NCBI RefSeq assembly: GCF_001510655.1
Contig: NZ_LMVC01000001.1
Coordinates: 260,574-324,573, forward strand
Origin: Fictibacillus sp. FJAT-27399
GTDB taxonomy: Bacteria; Bacillota; Bacilli; Bacillales; Fictibacillaceae
Direction: 5' to 3'
Length of the DNA: 64,000 nt
Shown here: in pieces, positions 43,834 through 51,092 of the stretch
Layout of the letters: each line of letters opens with the position of its first letter
Position numbering within the stretch: position 1 is the first letter of the stretch
Program-made: the position numbers and the translations under genes
The notes under the pieces: model-generated
Database searches by the model: none
The model's input: the letters and a program-made list of their open reading frames with translations, nothing else
Told to the model about the DNA's origin: nothing

Positions 43834-45283
43834 GCAAAAGAGGACCATCGAGGAATTATTAGAGGAAGCATTAGTGACAGTGGAAGAGCATTCTGAAGTA
43901 CCAGAGAATTGGATTTATTTTTATTTCACATCAATACTAGATATCAGTGGAGGAACACAACCTCCTAAAAGTCAATTTATTAGTGAACCTAAAGAAGGAT
44001 ACATTCGTTTAGTTCAAATAAGAGATTTTGCATCTAATGATTATCCTACTTATATCCCTTTCAAAAAGAACTTACGAGTGATTGAAGAGGACGATATATT
44101 AATAGCGAGATATGGTGCTTCTGTGGGAAGGATATTAACAGGGTTGAGTGGAGCATATAATGTTGCTTTAGCAAAAGTAACGTATCCTAAAAATATTATA
44201 GATAGAAAGTATTTGTTTTGGTTGCTTCATACTGAACATTTTCAGTCACCTTTGAGAGCAATCTCACGTTCTGCACAGGCTGGGTTCAATAAAAATGACT
44301 TATCATATTTTAAAATGCCTTTACCTCCTTTGAAAGAACAAAAACGGATTGCTGAGAAAGTAGAGCGTCTTTTGGGTAAAATTGAAGAAGCGAAAAGGCT
44401 CATTAATTACATTCCAGAACTATCAGAGAATTTTAAGAAAAAAATTATATCGGCTGCTTGTGAAGGTGATTTAACCAGAGATTGGAGAGAAGGGCAATTA
44501 GATGTTGAGGATGCAATGAAATTACTAGAGAAGTTATTTAATAAGCAAGAAGCTAACGGAAAAGTTAAGAAAAGAAACAATTCCGTTGAACAAGAAAAGG
44601 TACTTCATCATATTGAAAATTGGGCTATAACTAAAATAGGATTAATATGTGAAATGCAGTTAGGGAAAATGCTGTCAAGGAAGGCGTACGGCGAAAATTT
44701 AATAATGCTACCTTATTTAAGGAATGCAAATGTACAATGGGGTAAAGTTGAATTATCAGATGTCTTAGAAATGGGGTTTAAAGAAGAAGAGATAGAAAAA
44801 TATTCACTGAAAAAGGGAGATTTACTGGTTTGTGAAGGTGGCGTTGTAGGTCGTACTGCAATTTGGAATGAAGAAATTACACCTTGCATGTATCAAAAAG
44901 CGCTACATCGTTTGAGATGCGATAAAGACCTTATTCTACCAGAATGGGTTTATTACTTTATGCTCGATTCCCATAATAAGGGGGAGTTTGAAAAGCTAAC
45001 ATCTCAAACCACTATAAGACATTTAACTCAGGAAAAGCTGAAAGAAGTTAATATCCCTGTCCCACCTCTGAAAGAACAAATAGAGATTGTACGTCGAGTT
45101 GAGAGGTATATAAGTATAGTAGATGAGTTAGAGATAAAGTATAGGGAGATTTTCAATGAGCTTTTACAAGCGGAGAAGTCAATATTACAAAAAGCCTTCC
45201 GAGGGGAACTTGAAACGAATGACCCAAGTGAAGACAATGCGATTGAATTATTAAAAGAAGTGCTACAAGAACAAGTGAAATAG
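43826..45283 (+). CDS. hsdS: Type I restriction specificity subunit
   Basis: A 485-residue HsdS with two target-recognition domains. Each is followed by a conserved spacer with the same pattern: PLPPLKEQKRIAEKVERLL near residue 171 and PVPPLKEQIEIVRRVERYI near residue 411. The two TRDs differ from each other, so the site should be bipartite and asymmetric. It binds HsdM and HsdR. The ATG overlaps the end of hsdM. No second, silent hsdS or inverted repeat for shuffling is seen in the island. Confidence 0.95.
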   Translation: MNKQKRTIEELLEEALVTVEEHSEVPENWIYFYFTSILDISGGTQPPKSQFISEPKEGYIRLVQIRDFASNDYPTYIPFKKNLRVIEEDDILIARYGASVGRILTGLSGAYNVALAKVTYPKNIIDRKYLFWLLHTEHFQSPLRAISRSAQAGFNKNDLSYFKMPLPPLKEQKRIAEKVERLLGKIEEAKRLINYIPELSENFKKKIISAACEGDLTRDWREGQLDVEDAMKLLEKLFNKQEANGKVKKRNNSVEQEKVLHHIENWAITKIGLICEMQLGKMLSRKAYGENLIMLPYLRNANVQWGKVELSDVLEMGFKEEEIEKYSLKKGDLLVCEGGVVGRTAIWNEEITPCMYQKALHRLRCDKDLILPEWVYYFMLDSHNKGEFEKLTSQTTIRHLTQEKLKEVNIPVPPLKEQIEIVRRVERYISIVDELEIKYREIFNELLQAEKSILQKAFRGELETNDPSEDNAIELLKEVLQEQVK

Positions 45284-45287
45284 TTAT

Positions 45288-45320
45288 AAAAGACATCCAC
45301 ATTAATAGGATGTCTTTTTT
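45288..45320 (+). terminator. Terminator of the type I RM operon
   Basis: Perfect 11-bp stem AAAAGACATCC / GGATGTCTTTT with a T-run. Confidence 0.93.
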
Positions 45321-45405
45321 GTTGCACAAAAGAAAGAAAAACAGGAAATAAAGGGAATATTTACCTTTTTGTCGAAAGTGTAGGCAGAAGGGAGGTGAAG
45401 GTATC

Positions 45406-45705
45406 ATGCATGCACTGGAAAAGGAAATCCTTAAAGCATTATATAATAAAAATACTAATCCTACAGCCAATCATAATTTAAATGAATTAGAATTTGATGA
45501 AGAGGGAATGCAACGTAGACGTGAAATTGGATTTTATCTTCTGAAACTTGAGCGATTTAGCTATATTCGTTTTGAAGGTGAAGCCCTTACTAAGGGAGGC
45601 CAATCTGATCCTATTTTTAAAAATAACATCGCTATCATATGGTGGGAAAATATTCATATCACAGAAAAAGGTAATAATCAATTAAAAGAGGAAGCATTGA
45701 TATAG
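45406..45705 (+). CDS. Small winged-helix-like protein (YjcQ-like)
   Basis: A 99-residue protein. Its layout, helix (MHALEKEILKALYN), short helices (DEEGMQRRREIGFYLLKLERF), then a beta wing and ITEKGNNQLKEEA, resembles the winged-helix YjcQ family found on phages and plasmids. The ATG is preceded by GGGAGGTG. It lies between two terminators, so it is a single-gene unit just downstream of the RM operon. A DNA-binding regulator is possible; the partner or target is unknown. Confidence 0.6.
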   Translation: MHALEKEILKALYNKNTNPTANHNLNELEFDEEGMQRRREIGFYLLKLERFSYIRFEGEALTKGGQSDPIFKNNIAIIWWENIHITEKGNNQLKEEALI

Positions 45706-45711
45706 CAAATT

Positions 45712-45737
45712 AAGCACTCTTAACCGAGTGCTTTTTT
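45712..45737 (+). terminator. Rho-independent terminator
   Basis: Stem AAGCACTC / GAGTGCTT, 6-nt loop, T6, right after the small winged-helix gene. Confidence 0.9.
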
Positions 45738-45799
45738 AATTCATGAAAAGGACTTTAGACCTACTTTGTCGAAATTAGAAAAAATGGGAGGTGTTCTTT

Positions 45800-46024
45800 T
45801 TGAGAAAAGATTATTTTGCTGAACAGATTAATGAAATGACGGAAATGGAAATTAAACTTACGTTACTTGAATTTCTTCAGAATCATCATAAAGTAAGGAT
45901 TAGTGACTATCCAAAGGATGATTACTACCAAGACAATCAAAAAATTTACCATTCAGTTATCCTTACAAAAAAACGAAAGTCAATATGGATGCTTTTGAAA
46001 AGAGGATATAATGCAAAACCTTAA
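45800..46024 (+). CDS. Small hypothetical protein (74 aa)
   Basis: TTG 45800 is chosen because GGGAGGTG is seven bases upstream. The product (MRKDYFAEQINEMTEMEI at the start, then a basic strand-rich half, TKKRKSIWMLLKRGYN at the end) has no family that I recognise. It overlaps the end of the convergent YolD-like gene by four bases. Its function and reality as a gene rest on the ribosome site only. Confidence 0.5.
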   Translation: MRKDYFAEQINEMTEMEIKLTLLEFLQNHHKVRISDYPKDDYYQDNQKIYHSVILTKKRKSIWMLLKRGYNAKP

Positions 46025-46353
46025 TTAATTTTCACATCAATCACACCATCAAGTTTAATTTTATGTAATTCATCATGATAGTCCACGATTCGTAATTCTC
46101 TTCTGAAGTTATCTACATAGTGAACCTTTCCAATAAGTAAGTGAAAATCATCTTGCTTAAAGTATGTAAAACACAAATCTAAATTCTCAGCCATTGCTTC
46201 GCAGATGGTTTCTTCAATGATTTCTAATTGCTGCTCATCAAGTTCTGGTTTAACTTTTTTACTTTGATCCCAGTCGAATTCTCGTAACGCTTTCACATGT
46301 TCAGGCAGCATCATGGCAGTCCATTTTAAACTTCCTCGGTCACGAAGGGTCAT
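46021..46353 (-). CDS. YolD-like protein
   Basis: A 110-residue YolD-family protein: it opens with MTLRDRGSLKWTAMMLPEHV and has the conserved DQSKK...LDEQQLEII and HYVDNFRRELRIVD blocks. The ATG follows AAGGAGTTGA. YolD-like genes usually stand next to a Y-family DNA polymerase (UvrX/DinB type) and are LexA- or SOS-linked; here no polymerase gene is present, so it is an orphan. It is convergent with the small gene at 45800. Confidence 0.88.
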   Translation of the reverse strand: MTLRDRGSLKWTAMMLPEHVKALREFDWDQSKKVKPELDEQQLEIIEETICEAMAENLDLCFTYFKQDDFHLLIGKVHYVDNFRRELRIVDYHDELHKIKLDGVIDVKIN

Positions 46354-46489
46354 TTATATCAACTCCTTAATCAAGTATATACCACAAAATAAGAATATAT
46401 GTTCGTATGTAGGTAAAAATTTTTATTTTCCATTTAAAGGAAACGAACTAAATGTGTCAAATATACTGGGTATAAAGGAGGTTTCCGAT

Positions 46490-47452
46490 TTGTTAAAAAG
46501 AAAATATGCACTTATTTATGCTATAGGTTTTTGCCTATTACTTACTGGTTGCAATTCTCATACAAATGCTGTCGAACATCCTAAGACTAAAAAAGTAGTG
46601 AATAAGAATGAAAAATTAAATCTACAAACAGAGAAAGAAGCATTTAAAAAAATAACTACCTCATATAACAAAAAGGACTATGTACAGACAATTAGAGATG
46701 TACAAGTGAAATATGGAGATTTAATCAGTAAAGAAAATAAAAAGAGAGTAAGTACAATTTATTATTCTTCAGTTAGTAACTTGTTGGAATTAGGTAATGT
46801 AGTAGTTGTTGAAGCATTACTTTCTCAATCCAAACCATATTTAGAACTTCTAAACAGAAAGACTCTCGAAAAAGTAAATGATTATAAAAATCAAAATGAG
46901 AAGAAGGCTCAATTTTCTCTTGAAGATCAAATTAATGAAATCGTCAGTTATATTAAAGAAGGTAACTATTTAGAAGTAATAGATTACGAAAATCAAAAAA
47001 TTGCAGAAAATGAAACTGTCTCAACCCTAATACATTTTGCTAAAGCGAGAGAAATTATGGAAGATTATAATGACCCTGATTATTATGGTTTCAAAGAAAA
47101 TTTAGGTTGGATTGATCCAAAATATAATGGTGTCTTATCTTCTGAAATAAAAAATTACATAGGAAAGTACATGACTCATAAACAATGGGAAGAGCAATTT
47201 GACACCGAAAGAGAGTTAGAAGCCATACAGGAGAGTCAAGAGAAGGAAGCCGAAGAAAAGGCTAAAGAAGAAGCAGCCAAGCCATTACCTACAATTGGAA
47301 TGACAAAAAAAGAAGTCCTTAATTCTAAATGGGGACAACCAACAGATGTAAATAAAACAACTACGGCAAATAGTGTTACTGAACAATGGGTTTATCCAGG
47401 ATATAAATATTTATATTTTGAAGATGGAGTTTTAACCGCAATTCAGGAGTAA
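46490..47452 (+). CDS. Lipoprotein with BamE/SmpA-like C-terminal segment
   Basis: A 320-residue lipoprotein. TTG 46490 follows AAAGGAGG; the longer frame from 46313 is not supported. The signal peptide is MLKRKYALIYAIGFCLLLTGC with a lipobox LTGC. A long Lys/Glu-rich helical middle carries tetratricopeptide-like helices (ITTSYNKKDYVQTIRD, EIVSYIKEGNYLEVID), and the end, IGMTKKEVLNSKWGQPTDV...LYFEDG, matches the SmpA/OmlA/DUF2845 pattern. It should be anchored outside the membrane. Cargo of the island with unknown role; phage or host-envelope interaction is speculative. Confidence 0.75.
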   Translation: MLKRKYALIYAIGFCLLLTGCNSHTNAVEHPKTKKVVNKNEKLNLQTEKEAFKKITTSYNKKDYVQTIRDVQVKYGDLISKENKKRVSTIYYSSVSNLLELGNVVVVEALLSQSKPYLELLNRKTLEKVNDYKNQNEKKAQFSLEDQINEIVSYIKEGNYLEVIDYENQKIAENETVSTLIHFAKAREIMEDYNDPDYYGFKENLGWIDPKYNGVLSSEIKNYIGKYMTHKQWEEQFDTERELEAIQESQEKEAEEKAKEEAAKPLPTIGMTKKEVLNSKWGQPTDVNKTTTANSVTEQWVYPGYKYLYFEDGVLTAIQE

Positions 47453-47544
47453 TATAAGTTATAATTTTATTTTTTAACAGAATATTATGACGTTATAAAA
47501 CTGTTATAGTAATATCTCTTCTTGTTTACATCGAGGAGGACCTT

Positions 47545-47722
47545 ATGAGCAAATCTAAATTGTATTGGACAAAAGGAGAAGTAAAGATAATTTAGGAGTA
47601 TTACCTAAACTGAAGAGTGGGATGAGTTTCAAAAAAGGCTACCTAATTAGCAGATTATGCGTAAAGTGTATAAAATGGGTATGAACAAGTCCGCTTTACA
47701 AATTTTGGTGACCACTTTATAA
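47545..47722 (+). pseudogene. Decayed Myb-like/HTH DNA-binding gene
   Basis: ATG 47545 follows GAGGAGG, but a TAG stops the frame after 16 codons (MSKSKLYWTKGEVKII). Continuing with one frame change gives TEEWDEFQKRLPN, a stop, then QIMRKVYKMGMNKSALQ. Joined, this matches the Myb/SANT-like pattern W-T-x-E-...-LPNR-...-KA.KLG seen in mobile elements. At least two stops and a shift, so a relic. Confidence 0.55.
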
Positions 47723-47804
47723 TAGAAAGTGTAATAACTAAATGTGAAGTGGTCGGCATTAATTAATGTAGGCTTACACCTTGATACGTCTGAAAGTGAC
47801 TTTT

Positions 47805-47856
47805 GCTACCTTGACAGGGTAGAGGTCGGGGGTTCGAACCCCTCTCGGGTCACCAT
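47805..47856. repeat. Right attachment repeat (52 bp)
   Basis: Identical to 23453-23504, the 3' part of tRNA-Val. It lacks the 5' part of the tRNA (the upstream bases cannot form a D arm), so it is the truncated copy at the right island junction. Confidence 0.95.
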
Positions 47857-47873
47857 AACAGTTTATTCAAAGT

Positions 47874-47896
47874 CCTTGATTTTCAAGGTTTTTTTT
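47874..47896 (+). terminator. Original terminator of tRNA-Val, displaced by the island
   Basis: CCTTGA / TCAAGG stem with T8, 18 bp after the right repeat, at a distance normal for a tRNA terminator. Confidence 0.82.
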
Positions 47897-47986
47897 GTAT
47901 TACAGAGTATTGAATTTTTATACTACAATAAATCGAAACACGTTAAAGGAAAAACGATAATCGTCTTTTCATAAAATCGAATGTCA

Positions 47987-48014
47987 AAAGGACAGCTAAT
48001 TTCAGCTGTCCTTT
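47987..48014 (-). terminator. Terminator-like hairpin
   Basis: Perfect 11-bp stem AAAGGACAGCT / AGCTGTCCTTT with a 6-nt loop. The T-run lies in the leftward direction, so it probably serves the gene at 48091. Confidence 0.7.
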
Positions 48015-48090
48015 CGTGATATTCTCTGCCATTTTTGTTAGTGCCAAGTTGGTCTACCTAAGCACGAGAACCTTCATGATCGCAATAACT

Positions 48091-48339
48091 TCAGGTTCGC
48101 CCTTCAATGAACCAATTCTGAGACGGAGTCTTTTTGATAGAGTTTACGGAGTTTACGTCACAGCAATTAAATTTTACAATACTCCCATCAGCAATCTCTC
48201 CCGTAACAAGACCCTTATTAGAGTCATAATGTCTAAAGGTAATTTGAACCGATGTATCATGTAAACGAACAGTCACTTTGTTTCCCGATTTAAGGTGTTT
48301 AAATCGTTTACAAGTTTGTGAATGTTTTGAGGAATTCAT
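48091..48339 (-). CDS. Small hypothetical protein (82 aa)
   Basis: The ATG is preceded by AAGGTGG. The 82-residue product starts MNSSKHSQTCKRFKH and looks like a small beta-barrel (VTVRLHDTSVQITFRHYDS, GEIADGSIVKFNCCDVNSV). No family is recognised. It lies just outside the island on the host side, between a leftward terminator and a rightward one. Its codon use is not clearly foreign or native. Confidence 0.5.
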   Translation of the reverse strand: MNSSKHSQTCKRFKHLKSGNKVTVRLHDTSVQITFRHYDSNKGLVTGEIADGSIVKFNCCDVNSVNSIKKTPSQNWFIEGRT

Positions 48340-48454
48340 TTTTCAACCACCTTCTTAAAAATTAGAACTTGTACTTGTCATAGTTTATGCGTTCCGATCA
48401 TTGTTGGTTTGGACGGGCAGCAAAATTTGGACAAATACACGTTGGTAAACATAA

Positions 48455-48490
48455 AAGCTGACCTTAAAGGGCTTTTCAGCTTCTTTTTTT
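48455..48490 (+). terminator. Rho-independent terminator
   Basis: Stem AAGCTGA / TCAGCTT with T7. It has no complete rightward gene before it, so it may be left from a deletion. Confidence 0.78.
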
Positions 48491-48588
48491 CGTTTAACCA
48501 GTCTTTTTTAATGGTGTCCCGCTGTTTTCTTCTGTATCGTTGAGGGAAACATAAACAGAAAGAAAGGATGATAGTTTTGAGGGGAAAA

Positions 48589-49226
48589 ATGAAGGCGGTA
48601 GGTTTGTATAAGTATTTACCGATTGATAATCCTGAGAGTCTGTTAGATGTAGAAATTGATAAACCAACTCCAGGTAAAAGAGATCTTCTCGTAAAAGTAA
48701 AAGCAATCTCTGTTAATCCTCCCGTTGAGTAGGTTCTATTGCCCTTCAGCTTGCAAGTTGGGCAGGATTGACCGTGGTTGGGACCGCCTCACGAGCAGAG
48801 ACCGAAGTCTGGGCTAAAACACATGGAGCGGACTATACAATCAGCCATTATGAGGACTTTTTACCGCAGCTGAAAAAAATAGGGATGTCTGAAGTGGATT
48901 GCATATTTTGTCTGAACAGTACAAATCAGCATTGGGAAAGTATGATGGAAGCAATTGCTCCCTAAGGTAAGATTTGTTCGATTGTAGAAACGAAAACACC
49001 ACTGAACATAAGCTTACTTCAGCAGAAGAGTGTAACGTTTGTCATGGAATTCATGTTCACGAGATCGCTCTTTGAAACGGAGGATATGAAAAGGCAGCAT
49101 GAGATCCTGACAGATATGGCCAACATGTTCGATGAAGGGATATTAAAGGCAACATTAACGGAAACACTTCAACCGATCGATGCAGAAACGATGAGAGAAG
49201 CACATTCGAAATTAGAATCCCAGTAA
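48589..49226 (+). pseudogene. Zinc-type alcohol dehydrogenase/quinone oxidoreductase pseudogene
   Basis: ATG 48589 opens the normal N-terminus (MKAVGLYKYLPIDNPESL; about 45 residues to AISVNP). The sequence then jumps to VGSIALQLASWAGLTV, the NAD-binding region, so about 100 codons are missing. Later a TAA at 48963 breaks APxGKICSIVE, where a Gln codon is expected. The rest of the C-terminus to 49226 is well preserved, including MREAHSKLESQ. A recent, non-functional remnant of a ~335-residue medium-chain dehydrogenase. Confidence 0.85.
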
Positions 49227-49260
49227 GACGATAGGAAAAGTAGTAGTAAGCCGCAATGAA

Positions 49261-49292
49261 TAAACCCTTCAGTTAGACGGGTTTATTTTTTT
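49261..49292 (+). terminator. Rho-independent terminator
   Basis: Stem TAAACCC / GGGTTTA, 11-nt loop, T-run, after the dehydrogenase relic. Confidence 0.85.
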
Positions 49293-49357
49293 GTTTTTTT
49301 AAGCTGTGAGAAGGGAATATTTTAAAAATCTAATTTATAGTAAATGAAGATGAAAGG

Positions 49358-50110
49358 ATGATGCAGGTGTTTAAGAATAAAGTTGTCATCGTTACTGGAG
49401 CAGGACAGGGAATTGGCAGGCAAATTGCCATTGATTTTGCGGCTGCGGGAGCAAAAGTGGTGCTGGCTGATCAAAAGGAAAAGGAAGCGAAAGAAACTTT
49501 GGAAAAGATACAGTCCAATGAAGGGGAAGCTCTCTTTATTCCAACAGATGTACGCAAGCCTGAAGATATTATCTCACTTATGGGGCAGACAAAAAGGGAA
49601 TTTGGGCCAGTTGATATTCTGATCAATAATGCCGGCAAAGGGATTTGGAAGTCTCCGTTCGATTTGGACGTGGAAGAATGGGATAATGTCATTCAAACCA
49701 ATCTTCGAAGTGTATTTCTATGTTCGCGGGAAGCCGCGAAACAGATGAAAGAAAATGGGGGAGGCTCCATCGTCAATATCGCATCGACCAGAGCATCCAT
49801 GTCAGAACCTAACAGTGAGGCATACGCGGCAACGAAAGGCGGTATTACAGCTCTCACTCATGCATTGGCCGCATCGTTCAGCGAACATGGCATTACGGTT
49901 AACGCTATCAGCCCAGGTTGGATTGAAACCCAAGACTATGAAGGTTTAAGAGATGTTGACCATCAGCAGCATTGGTCAAAGAGGGTTGGAAAACCATCGG
50001 ATATCTCTAGCGCCTGTTTATATTTAACAGCCCCTGATAATAACTTTATTAATGGTGAGAACCTGGTGATCGATGGAGGAATGACAAGAAAGATGATCTA
50101 TCACCATTAA
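49358..50110 (+). CDS. Short-chain dehydrogenase/reductase
   Basis: A 250-residue classical SDR (FabG-like). Motifs: TGAGQGIG (NAD(P) binding, residues ~12-19), NNAG (~89), catalytic Ser in NIASTRAS (~141) and YAATK (~154-158), then the SDR tail PDNNFINGENLVIDGG. It reduces or oxidises a hydroxy or keto group on an unknown substrate. ATG 49358 follows AAAGG; ATG 49361 is equally possible. It lies between a terminator and the CDF gene, and may be a single-gene unit. Confidence 0.88.
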   Translation: MMQVFKNKVVIVTGAGQGIGRQIAIDFAAAGAKVVLADQKEKEAKETLEKIQSNEGEALFIPTDVRKPEDIISLMGQTKREFGPVDILINNAGKGIWKSPFDLDVEEWDNVIQTNLRSVFLCSREAAKQMKENGGGSIVNIASTRASMSEPNSEAYAATKGGITALTHALAASFSEHGITVNAISPGWIETQDYEGLRDVDHQQHWSKRVGKPSDISSACLYLTAPDNNFINGENLVIDGGMTRKMIYHH

Positions 50111-50198
50111 GATAGAACCGAACGGATGAATTCATCCAGTTAAGGAATGCTATACGTAGCCTTTTTTAGGTGAATGAAGAATAAGAGGGTGAGAGGCT

Positions 50199-51092
50199 GT
50201 GCCAGCTGAAAAGACACAGAGTAAAGTTGAGAGAGGGGTATATCTCAGTTTATCGGCATACATCGTCCTATCCCTGCTGAAGCTCGGGGTTGGCTGGTTC
50301 TATTCCTCTGAAGCTTTGGTTGCAGATGGATTAAATAACTCAACGGACATTTTGGCATCCGTCGCAGTTCTGGTCGGTTTGAAAATTTCAAGGAAACCCG
50401 CGGACCGTGACCATCCTTATGGACATCTTCGTGCTGAGACCATTGCATCCATGATTGCATCCTTTATAATGGTGGTTATCGGGCTTGAAGTTTTTATTTC
50501 TGCAGTAAAGAGTATCGTGGAATTTAAAATAAAGCCTCCATCAACCATAGCCGGGTTTACTGCCATTGTTTCAGCGTTTGTTATGCTTGCGGTCTACCGT
50601 TATAACATTAAACTTGCTAGAGAAACAGACAGCCAAGGGTTAAAGGCGGCAGCCCTTGATAACCGCTCCGATGCGTTCGTAAGCATTGGAGCGGCTGTTG
50701 GCATATTCGGAGCTCAATTTGGCATTGTGTGGCTGGATCCTCTTGCTGCTGTGCTTGTGGCACTAATGATCATCAAAACCGGCTGGGATATTTTTTACGA
50801 AACCTCACATAATCTTTCGGACGGATTTGATTATGAAGAAGGAAAAGAGATGGAAAAAAAGATCTTGCAGGTAATTGGTGTAAAGCAAGTAACAGACTTA
50901 AAAGCAAGAAATCATGGGAGTTCTGCTATTATTGATGTAACCATCCATGTAAATCCTTCGCTGAATGTCATTGAAAGCCACGAGATCACTGAGAATATTG
51001 AAACAATGCTCAAGCAGGCGTATAAAGTGGGAAGCATATCTGTTCATGTAGAGCCGCATGAGATGAAGAAAGAGGTAGAGAGAAATGAATGA
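50199..51092 (+). CDS. Cation diffusion facilitator transporter
   Basis: A 297-residue CDF protein. The start is GTG with GGGTGAGAGG upstream. Six membrane helices lie in the first ~205 residues; the metal-site motif SxDxxxD-like pattern is ADGLNNSTDILAS in helix 2, followed by DHPYGHLRAE; ALDNRSDAF in helix 5 gives the second half of the site. The C-terminal ~85 residues form the cytosolic ferredoxin-like domain (IDVTIHVNPSL). It exports Zn2+, Mn2+, Fe2+ or similar with H+ exchange; the metal cannot be read here. It overlaps the MFS gene by eight bases. Confidence 0.93.
   Translation: MPAEKTQSKVERGVYLSLSAYIVLSLLKLGVGWFYSSEALVADGLNNSTDILASVAVLVGLKISRKPADRDHPYGHLRAETIASMIASFIMVVIGLEVFISAVKSIVEFKIKPPSTIAGFTAIVSAFVMLAVYRYNIKLARETDSQGLKAAALDNRSDAFVSIGAAVGIFGAQFGIVWLDPLAAVLVALMIIKTGWDIFYETSHNLSDGFDYEEGKEMEKKILQVIGVKQVTDLKARNHGSSAIIDVTIHVNPSLNVIESHEITENIETMLKQAYKVGSISVHVEPHEMKKEVERNE

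Larger units (their letters stand above)
23453..47856. mobile_element. Integrated genomic island (defence island) in tRNA-Val
   Basis: A 24.4-kb element between perfect 52-bp repeats. A tyrosine recombinase lies next to the tRNA end, gene content is accessory, and base composition is visibly more AT-rich than the 48-62 kb backbone. Cargo includes RNase H-like/GIY-YIG, DUF6884-HNH-KAP, DUF2971, DUF1643, a HEXXH protein, Shedu, a serine recombinase and type I RM. No phage structural genes, relaxase, conjugation or obvious replication genes are seen, so it looks like a non-self-transmissible integrative element. Confidence 0.93.

Noticed and set aside
43826-45283. Phase-variable hsdS shuffling system
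   Set aside because: Only one hsdS, no inverted repeats or partial second copy, and the serine recombinase is not next to it.
45406-46024. Toxin-antitoxin pair
   Set aside because: The two small genes are separated by a terminator, each has its own ribosome site, and neither matches a known toxin or antitoxin fold.
23453-47856. Prophage or conjugative element
   Set aside because: No capsid, tail, terminase, lysis, relaxase or type IV secretion genes are visible; only integration and cargo genes.
47744-47974. 76-codon frame across the right attachment repeat
   Set aside because: It runs through the tRNA fragment and terminator, with no ribosome site.
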